A program made the translations under genes and the position numbers. 8,608 nucleotides of DNA from an uncultured Clostridiaceae bacterium (GTDB lineage: Bacteria > Bacillota > Clostridia > Lachnospirales > Lachnospiraceae). Each line of letters begins with the position of its first letter. The first letter of the stretch is position 1. Under the pieces are notes generated by a model. The model was not told where the DNA came from. It worked only from the letters and a program-made list of their open reading frames with translations, and made no database searches. The stretch spans positions 1 through 8,608 of the forward strand of contig CAUCBQ010000089.1 of the NCBI GenBank assembly GCA_958441075.1, written 5' to 3'. Of the stretch, positions 1 to 6,127 are shown in pieces.

Positions 1-819
1 GCTACCGATGGTTCCCGGCGTAAAGCCCTCGCACACCTCGGAAAATTCTTCAATTCCCGTATAATACACTTCCTCTGCCATCTTATGGAATGTATTGCAC
101 AGAAGGCAAAGATCCATCAGATATTCCACCTTCATCTGACTCATATTCCGGCTGGGAACTTCCATGGAAGCCATATTAAGCCGTCTGGCTACCTGATCCT
201 GAACCTTTCTTCCCACAGAACCTGTAGCATTAAAGCCTCCCACAGCACCTCCCATCATCACTGCAAATACTCTCTTTTCCGATTCCTCAAACCGTTCCAG
301 ATGGGTTAAAAGCTCGCTGATCCAAACAGATACCTTATAACCGTATGTAATGGGAATGGCGTGCTTTCCATGGGTTCTTCCAGCCATAACCGTATGGGCA
401 TTTTCTCTGGCAAGAGCTGCCAGATGCTCCAGTATATCTGCCAGAAAGCTTTTATAGATCTCTGTTACCTCTTTTGCCGTATAAAGCTGGGAAGTCTGCT
501 GGATATTCTGGGTAGTAACGCCGTAATGGACGTATTTTTTTCCTTCTCCCCTGCACGCCTTTACAAGAACCTTGACAAAGGGAACAAATCCATGGCCTAC
601 TTTTTCCTTAATCCGGCTCATTTCCTCCAGATCCAGATCCTCAAAGGCCACATTTCCAATATCCTGCGCTGCCATCTCCGGAATAAATCCCTCTGCGGCC
701 TGGGAAAATGCAAGAGCCTGCTCTACCTTAAGCCATGTGCGGTATTTATTTTCATCACTTAAAAGCCTCTTAATACCTCTGTCGTCCAGCCTGCTCTTTG
801 AATCATATAAAGCTCTCAT
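1..819 (-). CDS. Fumarase/adenylosuccinate lyase superfamily enzyme, C-terminus cut by window edge
   Basis: The 273 visible residues are the N-terminal part of a fumarase/aspartase-superfamily lyase, enzymes that eliminate fumarate (or cyclise) from succinyl-type substrates, acting as cytoplasmic homotetramers. Visible family landmarks: His76 in GHGFVPF (matching the active-site His of PurB TRHD), HYGVTTQN at 98-105, GRTHGKH at 147-153 holding the second catalytic His, and GAVGG near 198. The last residues, GTIGS, start the family signature (GSSxMPxKxNP), so the protein is cut just before its catalytic serine loop. The start is ATG at 819 with AAGAGGTG just upstream, 12 bases after the permease stop, implying one operon. 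The pattern H-x-x-VP and TTQN is closer to the carboxymuconate cycloisomerase-like/'adenylosuccinate lyase family' branch than to housekeeping PurB (TRHD, TSTD). Superfamily is certain; substrate is unknown, and linkage to a PTS suggests a catabolic role. Confidence 0.88.
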   Translation of the reverse strand, partial: MRALYDSKSRLDDRGIKRLLSDENKYRTWLKVEQALAFSQAAEGFIPEMAAQDIGNVAFEDLDLEEMSRIKEKVGHGFVPFVKVLVKACRGEGKKYVHYGVTTQNIQQTSQLYTAKEVTEIYKSFLADILEHLAALARENAHTVMAGRTHGKHAIPITYGYKVSVWISELLTHLERFEESEKRVFAVMMGGAVGGFNATGSVGRKVQDQVARRLNMASMEVPSRNMSQMKVEYLMDLCLLCNTFHKMAEEVYYTGIEEFSEVCEGFTPGTIGS

Positions 820-831
820 GGTTTACACCTC

Positions 832-2406
832 TTACTGTTTTAACTTATCATCCACTGCATGGCGCACAAACTCTACATGGGGGCCAAAGACAACATGGAT
901 GTGCTTTTCTGACGGGAAGAAAATTCCCGCACAGCCGGAATCCTTTAATTTCACCTGATCCACCTTTTCGGGATCTGAAAGGTCTACTCTCAGACGGGAA
1001 ATGCAGTTTTCCACATTTAAAATATTTTCTTTTCCGCCCAGGCCATCGATTACAATCTCGGCAATGGCGGGCCAGTTTTTCTCCTTTAAAAGAATGCTTG
1101 CAGACTCCTCCACCTCGAAGGATTCACGTCCGGGTGTTTCCAGTTCAAACTTCACAATAAACCATTTGAATACAAAATAGAAAACAATAAAGTTAAATAT
1201 TCCTAAAACTACCAGACTAATCCAGTGGGTATTTTCATACAGAAGGCCGAAAATACCAAAGTCAAAGATGGTTCCTCTGATATAGCCAATGCTGATCTTT
1301 AACAGCTGGTAAGGCAAAATTCCGATTCCGCACATCACACAGTAAAGGATAAACAGCGCCGGAGAAATAAACAGGAAGGAAAACTCCAGCGGTTCTGTGA
1401 TATTTCCAAGAAATGCGGTCAGACAGCAGGTCAGGATTACGCCCTTTGCGATTTTCCGGTTCTTTAAATAGGATGTATGATACATGGCAAGACCGATCGC
1501 CGGAACACGGAATAAAGTTGTGAGCATCTGCGCTCCGCCCAGATAGCTTGTAAGCTTCGGCATCAGCTGTGTCCAGTATTCGCTGGTAGGTCCCAGGTTA
1601 AAAAGAATCTCATTGGTTGCATTTAAAATACCCACATATTCCTGACCGTTAATCATATATGTGCCTCCGGCTTCCGTAAAACGCACCAGAGATGCCAGTA
1701 CATGGTGAAGGCCAAAGGGAATCAAAGCCCGGTTCAGGGTATAATATACGGCGCTTCCAATATGAGGCGCTGTAAATATAAAGGAAATGCTGATTAAAAA
1801 GTTTGTCAGTGCATTCCAGATTACAGGAAGAACCAGTCCGATAGGGATCATGCATGCAAATGTGATAATAGGAATTGATTTCTTTCCTCCAAAAAATGCG
1901 AATGCCAACGGAAGCTCCAGACGATAAAAACGATCTGCTGCCTTAGCCGCCACAAGACCTGCAATCAAGCCTCCCAGAGCCTCAATCTTTAAGGTCTGGA
2001 TTCCAAGGACCGTACCCTGTCCTACCTGAGCCGCAACTGCCGGGTCCGCCAGAGTTCCCGTTGCCTTCAGATATACGCTCATCACCACATTCAGTGTCAG
2101 ATATCCTACTGCTGATGCAAATACGGCAATTCCCTTTTCCTGTTTTGCCATTCCCTGAGCTACGCCCATGGCAAATAAAATAGGAATATTGTTAAAAACA
2201 ATACTTGTAATTGTCTGAAGACTTGAAAAAATCAATCTTACAATTTCATTTCCCAAAAAAGGAAATTTATCAATCATATAAGACTGTCCCATAGCGCTGC
2301 AGATTCCCATTACCATACCGATAGGAGCCAACAGAGCAATCGGAAGCAGAAGGGATCGGCCAAACGTCTGGATTCCCTCTTTCCAGCTTGATTTTGTTTT
2401 GTTCAT
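832..2406 (-). CDS. MalX-like PTS permease, fused EIIC-EIIB (glucose/maltose family)
   Basis: A 524-aa membrane permease of the phosphotransferase system that imports and phosphorylates a sugar. EIIC occupies roughly residues 1-425, with about ten hydrophobic segments beginning near residue 19. It carries the family motifs GLHH at 232-235 (then RFTEAGGT) and ITEP at 336-339 followed by LEF, the substrate-binding loop of the glucose superfamily. A TPGR linker leads to a C-terminal EIIB domain (about 445-524) with the phosphocysteine at Cys468 in CISRLR. From memory, the sequence runs in parallel with E. coli MalX over most of its length. No EIIA is fused, so phosphate must come from an EIIA elsewhere. 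ATG 2406 was chosen because GGAGG lies 9 bases upstream; ATG 2412 is only 3 bases from it, and a GTG at 2478 in the same frame has no sensible ribosome site. First gene of the operon with the lyase. Family certain; sugar specificity not readable. Confidence 0.93.
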   Translation of the reverse strand: MNKTKSSWKEGIQTFGRSLLLPIALLAPIGMVMGICSAMGQSYMIDKFPFLGNEIVRLIFSSLQTITSIVFNNIPILFAMGVAQGMAKQEKGIAVFASAVGYLTLNVVMSVYLKATGTLADPAVAAQVGQGTVLGIQTLKIEALGGLIAGLVAAKAADRFYRLELPLAFAFFGGKKSIPIITFACMIPIGLVLPVIWNALTNFLISISFIFTAPHIGSAVYYTLNRALIPFGLHHVLASLVRFTEAGGTYMINGQEYVGILNATNEILFNLGPTSEYWTQLMPKLTSYLGGAQMLTTLFRVPAIGLAMYHTSYLKNRKIAKGVILTCCLTAFLGNITEPLEFSFLFISPALFILYCVMCGIGILPYQLLKISIGYIRGTIFDFGIFGLLYENTHWISLVVLGIFNFIVFYFVFKWFIVKFELETPGRESFEVEESASILLKEKNWPAIAEIVIDGLGGKENILNVENCISRLRVDLSDPEKVDQVKLKDSGCAGIFFPSEKHIHVVFGPHVEFVRHAVDDKLKQ

Positions 2407-2415
2407 ATCCATTTT

Positions 2416-2420
2416 CCTCC
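2416..2420 (-). promoter_or_regulatory. Ribosome binding site fixing the EIICB start
   Basis: GGAGG on the minus strand lies 9 bases before ATG 2406 and 3 bases before ATG 2412. The spacing favours 2406, so the N-terminus reads MNKTKSSW. The 24 extra residues in the longer open frame are cysteine- and lysine-rich and unlike the family. Confidence 0.75.
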
Positions 2421-2441
2421 ATAGTTGTGCTTTTACTTGCA

Positions 2442-2471
2442 GGACACAGATGCAGGCCTTACATCTGATCC
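2442..2471 (-). repeat. Inverted repeat in the leader of the PTS operon
   Basis: CAGATG at 2447-2452 and CATCTG at 2462-2467 form a perfect 6-bp inverted repeat around a 9-base spacer. A further GGA/TCC pair at 2442-2444 and 2469-2471 could extend it past a small internal bulge. It would lie about 30-55 bases into the predicted permease mRNA, upstream of the ribosome site. It could be an RNA hairpin or a downstream operator. No T-run follows, so it is not an intrinsic terminator. Confidence 0.4.
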
Positions 2472-2504
2472 TTTTCACCCCCAGCGCGCTTGTGAACTGT
2501 TTCT

Positions 2505-2533
2505 ATTATGGCAGATGGATGCGGAAGCTTCAA
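2505..2533 (-). promoter_or_regulatory. Candidate sigma-A promoter of the permease-lyase operon
   Basis: On the minus strand, TTGAAG (2533-2528) and CATAAT (2510-2505) are separated by exactly 17 bases. This would start transcription near 2498 and give a leader of about 90 bases. The -35 box overlaps the 8-bp palindrome GAAGCTTC (2524-2531), and a CAGATG copy (2512-2517) sits in the spacer, both possible regulator contacts. Assigned by eye only. Confidence 0.5.
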
Positions 2534-2546
2534 GGCAGAAAATGTA

Positions 2547-2559
2547 CAATAATTTATTG
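2547..2559. repeat. Inverted repeat over the -35 box of the regulator promoter
   Basis: CAATAA and TTATTG flank a single T, giving a perfect 6-bp inverted repeat. It overlaps the start of the predicted -35 box (2557-2562) of the plus-strand regulator. A possible operator half of an autoregulatory site, although AT-rich sequence makes chance symmetry more likely. Confidence 0.35.
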
Positions 2560-2585
2560 CATTTAGTTGCCTTTATTTTTATAAT
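2557..2585 (+). promoter_or_regulatory. Candidate sigma-A promoter of the PTS regulator gene
   Basis: TTGCAT (2557-2562) and a perfect TATAAT (2580-2585) are spaced by 17 bases, the optimum for a vegetative promoter. Transcription would start near 2592, giving a leader of about 25 bases that includes the ribosome site AAAGAGG at 2603-2609. It faces away from the permease promoter, and the two -35 boxes are about 25 bases apart. Confidence 0.65.
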
Positions 2586-2594
2586 AAAAATAAA
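2572..2594. repeat. Perfect 11-bp inverted repeat over the -10 box of the regulator promoter
   Basis: TTTATTTTTAT (2572-2582) is mirrored exactly by ATAAAAATAAA (2584-2594) around one A at 2583. It covers the whole -10 box and the predicted start site, a position where a bound protein would block transcription. No GC pair occurs in the arms, so it is a weak RNA hairpin and more plausible as a DNA operator or as incidental AT-rich symmetry. Confidence 0.5.
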
Positions 2595-2616
2595 TCATTT
2601 TTAAAGAGGTATACTG

Positions 2617-4164
2617 ATGGGATTTAATTACAATGACCTTACCCTTCTTCGTTTTATCCAGAAACGCCACTCCATTCCCCTTTCCAAGGCAGCGCTGCAG
2701 TTTGAAAAAAACGAAAGCTCAATCCGCCGGGCCATCGAACAGATCAATCTGTCCTTTCCTTCGCCTGTGATCGAAATTGAAAAAGGCATCTGCTCCAGCC
2801 GCTTAAGCTATGAAGAGCTGGTATCCTTAATCCAAAGTATGGCGCCTTCCGACTATTCCAGCTCTTTAGATGAACGGATACGGGTCATGACCGTTACTAT
2901 CTTCTTCAGGGGCTATGTAAATGCTTCCAGGCTCTATGAGCAGTGGGGACTGTCACTGACTACCAAAAAACAGGATACGGGACACCTGCGCCATTTTCTT
3001 GAAAAATACGGTCTTTCCCTTACAACTCTCCATAAAAGAGGGCTGACTATAACCGGAGATGAACTTCAGCTTTGCTTTCTGGTCATTGATATTCTCCATC
3101 CCCTTTTAGAATTCACGCCGGAAAATCGGGTTCATGCCCGTTTTGCAAATACTCCCATAGAAAAGCAAAGTTTTGAACTGGCCATGAATTATCTGGAAAA
3201 GGGATTTTCCTCAGCCGCTGAAAAGCTGACCTGTTTTCTTAAAGAAAATCATCTTGCTTTAAATTATCCCTCAAAAAAATTCCTCTTACTTTTCATCTGC
3301 ATTATGCAGATGCGTCCCCTGAAACCAGACGCCGCCTTTTCCTCCCGCCTGCCCTTCAAACCCCTGGATCTCCATTTTACGGATGCGCCTGCAGAAAACC
3401 GTCTATATAATGTGGCTTTAAGTATGCAGAATTTTTCAAAAAGCCCGGCTCTTCCCTCTGATCCCCGGCTCTGGCAGATTACGGAACGGTTTGCTGAATC
3501 CATTGTAAGCGGAATTTCCCAGCCCTTTTCCATTGGAGAAGATTTTTTAACAGAGCTCTACGAATATTTTTACAGGGAAATCACTCTGGACTTTTTTCAC
3601 TGTACCTTTGTTGATAATACGGTTGAAAATACAGCCCAAAAATTCCCCGTACTTTACGAACTGATCCGAAGGTACGGGGTTTATTTTCAGGCTGCCTATA
3701 ATTTTTCTCTTTTGGATGAACATTTATCTACCCTGACGCTGATCGTTGAAAAATATATCATAAAAAACCGGACTGCCGATCAAAGACGAAAACGGATTGT
3801 CATTATGACCAGTATTAACTTTGAACGAATCGCTTATTTTTTGGAACAGCTTCGGGAATATATAGCCTTTCAATGGGTAGAAACTCTGAATTTAAATGAA
3901 ATACACCGGTTAAATGACCTATCCTATGACTGTATCTTCTGCTTTTCCACCCGAATTTTCAATATTCTCAACAGCCGGAAGCTTCCTGTTATCCGAATGA
4001 ATTTCTTTCTGGAAAGCAAAGATATTGACCGTCTTCTTCAAATGGGCTTTACCGCCCAGACACACCGTTTCTGTGCCAATTCCTTTGCCCTGGATCTGGC
4101 TGGGAAAACAGAAACTGAAATGGTACACTTTTTAAAGACCCGGTTCGGAGATTACTTTGTCTGA
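2617..4164 (+). CDS. BglG/MtlR/Mga-type transcription regulator with degenerate PTS domains
   Basis: A 515-aa regulator divergent from the permease operon and probably its controller. Residues about 5-50 form a first helix-turn-helix. Residues about 85-150 form a second winged helix ending in the typical wing GLTITGDE. Residues about 155-385 resemble two PTS-regulation domains (for example DEHLSTLTLIVEKY near 365-380). Residues 391 to about 475 have an EIIB-like fold (RKRIVIM... FCFSTR... KLPVIRMN). The EIIB phosphocysteine loop is replaced by MTSINFER, and the expected phospho-histidines appear replaced by hydrophobic residues, so PTS phosphorylation control may be lost or altered. No fused EIIA domain is present. 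The start is ATG 2617, with AGAGG 7 bases upstream. The family call rests on layout and motif shape. Activator versus repressor cannot be read. Confidence 0.78.
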   Translation: MGFNYNDLTLLRFIQKRHSIPLSKAALQFEKNESSIRRAIEQINLSFPSPVIEIEKGICSSRLSYEELVSLIQSMAPSDYSSSLDERIRVMTVTIFFRGYVNASRLYEQWGLSLTTKKQDTGHLRHFLEKYGLSLTTLHKRGLTITGDELQLCFLVIDILHPLLEFTPENRVHARFANTPIEKQSFELAMNYLEKGFSSAAEKLTCFLKENHLALNYPSKKFLLLFICIMQMRPLKPDAAFSSRLPFKPLDLHFTDAPAENRLYNVALSMQNFSKSPALPSDPRLWQITERFAESIVSGISQPFSIGEDFLTELYEYFYREITLDFFHCTFVDNTVENTAQKFPVLYELIRRYGVYFQAAYNFSLLDEHLSTLTLIVEKYIIKNRTADQRRKRIVIMTSINFERIAYFLEQLREYIAFQWVETLNLNEIHRLNDLSYDCIFCFSTRIFNILNSRKLPVIRMNFFLESKDIDRLLQMGFTAQTHRFCANSFALDLAGKTETEMVHFLKTRFGDYFV

Positions 4165-4179
4165 CTTTTACCAGCCTGT

Positions 4180-5430
4180 TTACACCAGCTCCGCCATCCT
4201 GGTAATCCCCACATAAATATGGGAAATCCGGTACCAGGTGGCAAAATCTGCTGTTCCTGTCTGAGGAAGGCCGAAGATACTCTGAAACTCCCGCACAGCA
4301 GCAGCCGTGCGGGGGCCGTAGATGCCGTCAGGCGTTACCCTCGGAATTGCCGTATAGACGGTGGCAATGGCGTCCAGCTGTTCCTGCAGCTGCCGTACCT
4401 TGGCGCCGGAGCTTCCCTGGACCAGATCCGAACCGGGCCAGGAGGCGGGAATCCCTGAAATCTGCTCCGCAGTATTGATATAGAGGGAATCTCCGTAGAA
4501 ATACCGCAGAATCTCTATGGGGCTGTAGCCCTGCTTTCCCAGATCACAGGACCCCCATTGCGTCATCCATCCCTCACAGCTGACCTGCCTTCCATCGCAG
4601 TACTGGGTCAGAATCGGCTGACGGACGCCGGGACGGGACAGATAGGCGTCAAAAATCTCATCCACCACCTGAGAAATGCTCTGAAAAATGTTTCTGCCGT
4701 AAATCCACTTATGGTCAAAGGCCGTAGATGAGGTGATGGTAAAATCATAGCCCTGATTTCTGTACCACTCGGTGTACACACGATTTAGGGTAAAGGACAT
4801 AATCGCCAGCACATTGGCGGTAATGGAGCTTTCCGGCCAGGTAGAGTAAATTTCACTGCATGCTACATTTTTAATATAGTCCCTATAGGGAACGTAATAG
4901 TTTTTAGCGGTAGAGTCAGTGGGAACGCCATCATGAACCACTATGGTCTGGGGAATTACCACACGGCTTAATACAATTTCTCCGCTTTCATTGACCGGTT
5001 TGACCTCATCCTCCGCAATCTTGGGCGGATAATTGCCGTAAAGGGTATGATCCGGAATCACCACCGGATCTTCCGGAGGCTGATTCTGTCCCAAAGGCGT
5101 CATAGCCGCAGGCTGGAGGGCATTTGAGTCTGCAAAAATTTCCGTACCGGAAATTGCTAAAGGCTCAAAGCCCTCCGCCCGAATGATGAGATCATATTCC
5201 GAATAGGGCTGCATAATTCCGGGAGTCAGGCTGTATTCCACCGGAGGCGCAGGAAGGGAGAGCCGTTCCGTCTGTCCGGAGGAATTGGTATTTACCTCCT
5301 CCAGCACACGATCCGGCTCTCCCTTTGTGCGAATACTTATGGCTGCGTTTTGAATAGGGAAATTGTTCTGGATATTAACTACATTGACCTGTAAGAAACC
5401 TCTGGAAACTGTTTCCTGAGCTTTTACCAT
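4180..5430 (-). CDS. SleC-like spore cortex-lytic protein (SpoIID-like domain plus peptidoglycan-binding domain)
   Basis: A 416-aa protein of the clostridial SleC family, whose characterised members degrade spore cortex peptidoglycan during germination as lytic transglycosylases and are made as zymogens activated by Csp proteases. Residues about 10-110 form the N-terminal beta-rich region (GFLQVNVV, PIQNAAI, LPAPPVEYSL) typical of SleC prosequences. Residues about 175-320 are the SpoIID/LytB-like catalytic region, with Glu200 in TWPESS at the place of the SpoIID catalytic Glu, followed by LNRVYTEWYRNQGY and YCDGRQVSCEG. Residues 337-416 form a PG_binding_1 domain (LQEQL, PDGIYGPRT, VREFQ). 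There is no signal peptide or membrane segment, as in other SleC proteins. The start is ATG 5430, with GAGG 6 bases upstream; TTG 5442 is the alternative. Lachnospiraceae often carry several paralogues, so whether this is the main germination enzyme is unknown. Confidence 0.83.
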   Translation of the reverse strand: MVKAQETVSRGFLQVNVVNIQNNFPIQNAAISIRTKGEPDRVLEEVNTNSSGQTERLSLPAPPVEYSLTPGIMQPYSEYDLIIRAEGFEPLAISGTEIFADSNALQPAAMTPLGQNQPPEDPVVIPDHTLYGNYPPKIAEDEVKPVNESGEIVLSRVVIPQTIVVHDGVPTDSTAKNYYVPYRDYIKNVACSEIYSTWPESSITANVLAIMSFTLNRVYTEWYRNQGYDFTITSSTAFDHKWIYGRNIFQSISQVVDEIFDAYLSRPGVRQPILTQYCDGRQVSCEGWMTQWGSCDLGKQGYSPIEILRYFYGDSLYINTAEQISGIPASWPGSDLVQGSSGAKVRQLQEQLDAIATVYTAIPRVTPDGIYGPRTAAAVREFQSIFGLPQTGTADFATWYRISHIYVGITRMAELV

Positions 5431-5436
5431 TTGAAA

Positions 5437-5440
5437 CCTC
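5437..5440 (-). promoter_or_regulatory. Ribosome binding site deciding the SleC-like start
   Basis: GAGG lies 6 bases before ATG 5430. The longer frame from TTG 5442 would have AAGGA upstream and would contain this GAGG inside the coding sequence. ATG is preferred on codon strength, but both starts remain possible and differ by only four residues. Confidence 0.55.
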
Positions 5441-5483
5441 AAAATATCCTTGTTTACTTACAATATAAGCAGATATTTGCTGA

Positions 5484-6101
5484 TTATGACTGCAAATCGG
5501 GAAACTGCCCCTGTTTTTTTCTGTTCTGACCGAAATTCAGTTCTAAAATTCCTTCTTCCCAGATGATGGCATCCATCAAAAGATCATGAGCTTCCCAGGG
5601 AATTTCCGCCTCCATCAGACGCCCCCTGCAAAGCACGGCCCAGGGGCCGGGAACGGATCGCAGAAACCTGTCGTAAAAACCGCCTCCATACCCCAGACGG
5701 CGTCCATCTGCGGAACAGGTAAGGCAGGGGACAAGCGCTAATGAAATGGTCTCCGGCTTTATAACCCCGCAGGCCTCCCCCGGCTCCTCAATGCCGTAGC
5801 TTCCGAAAGCCAGCTCCTTAAGAGAACGGATCTGCCGCGCCTCCATGATCCCCTTTGAAATACATCTGGGAACAGCTACCTTTTTTCCCTGATCCAGCGC
5901 AGCCTGAATGAGAGGTTTTGTATGGATCTCCCGATCCGTTCCCACAAAGCAGAACACTGTTTCTGCCTTCTGAAAGCATTCCCAGTTTAAAATCAGCTGC
6001 CGGATTCTCTGATCCGCCTGACGGCAGTAATCCGGATCAAGACCTGTAATTTTTTCCTTTATCCTCCTGCGCAGAAGCTGTTTGGGAGCTTTTGCATCCA
6101 T
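5484..6101 (-). CDS. 5-formyltetrahydrofolate cyclo-ligase (MTHFS, YgfA family)
   Basis: A 205-aa cytoplasmic enzyme converting 5-formyltetrahydrofolate and ATP to 5,10-methenyltetrahydrofolate, returning the storage folate to one-carbon metabolism. Diagnostic features: a basic N-terminal helix (KQLLRRRIKEKI), the FVGTDREIHTKPLI segment after the first strand, LALVPCLTCSADGRRLGYG followed by GGFYDRFL, the family's nucleotide/folate-binding signature, and a final PWEAHD...D segment. Length is close to the usual 180-200 residues. ATG 6101 is used because AAGGGA lies 10 bases upstream; a second AGAGG abuts the ATG. An in-frame GTG at 6146 would overlap the amidase gene and add a non-conserved basic peptide. 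It lies 26 bases after the amidase stop and is probably cotranscribed with it. Function is firm. Confidence 0.92.
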   Translation of the reverse strand: MDAKAPKQLLRRRIKEKITGLDPDYCRQADQRIRQLILNWECFQKAETVFCFVGTDREIHTKPLIQAALDQGKKVAVPRCISKGIMEARQIRSLKELAFGSYGIEEPGEACGVIKPETISLALVPCLTCSADGRRLGYGGGFYDRFLRSVPGPWAVLCRGRLMEAEIPWEAHDLLMDAIIWEEGILELNFGQNRKKQGQFPDLQS

Positions 6102-6127
6102 CCTCTTAACTTCCCTTCTCCCGTATT

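Noticed and set aside
1..819. Housekeeping adenylosuccinate lyase purB
   Set aside because: Same superfamily, but the motif variants and the tight linkage to a PTS permease without purine genes argue against it; the cut C-terminus leaves some doubt.
85..1160. Several plus-strand open frames of 74-133 codons
   Set aside because: They lie opposite the lyase and permease genes, have no family features, and the minus-strand genes have clear motifs and ribosome sites.
2407..2478. N-terminal extension of the permease from GTG 2478
   Set aside because: There is no properly spaced ribosome site, the added residues are unlike the family, and GGAGG 9 bases before ATG 2406 is decisive.
2505..2533. CcpA catabolite-repression site at the permease promoter (GGAAGCTTCA)
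   Set aside because: It is palindromic but lacks the central CG and flanking pattern of the cre consensus.
3264..4128. Minus-strand open frames inside the regulator gene
   Set aside because: They are shadows of a well-supported 515-codon gene, with no recognisable domain.
4168..4205. Intrinsic terminator from the repeat TTACCAG/CTGGTAA
   Set aside because: The loop is 24 bases, the stem is AT/GC mixed and short, and neither strand has a following T-run.
5468..5481. Near-palindrome AGCAGATATTTGCT before the SleC-like gene
   Set aside because: It has six of seven matching pairs but no neighbouring promoter or T-run; it is short enough to be chance.
5481..5510. Sporulation promoter for the SleC-like gene (CATAATCA on the minus strand)
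   Set aside because: The -10 match is weak and no acceptable SigE, SigG or SigK -35 is found at the right spacing.
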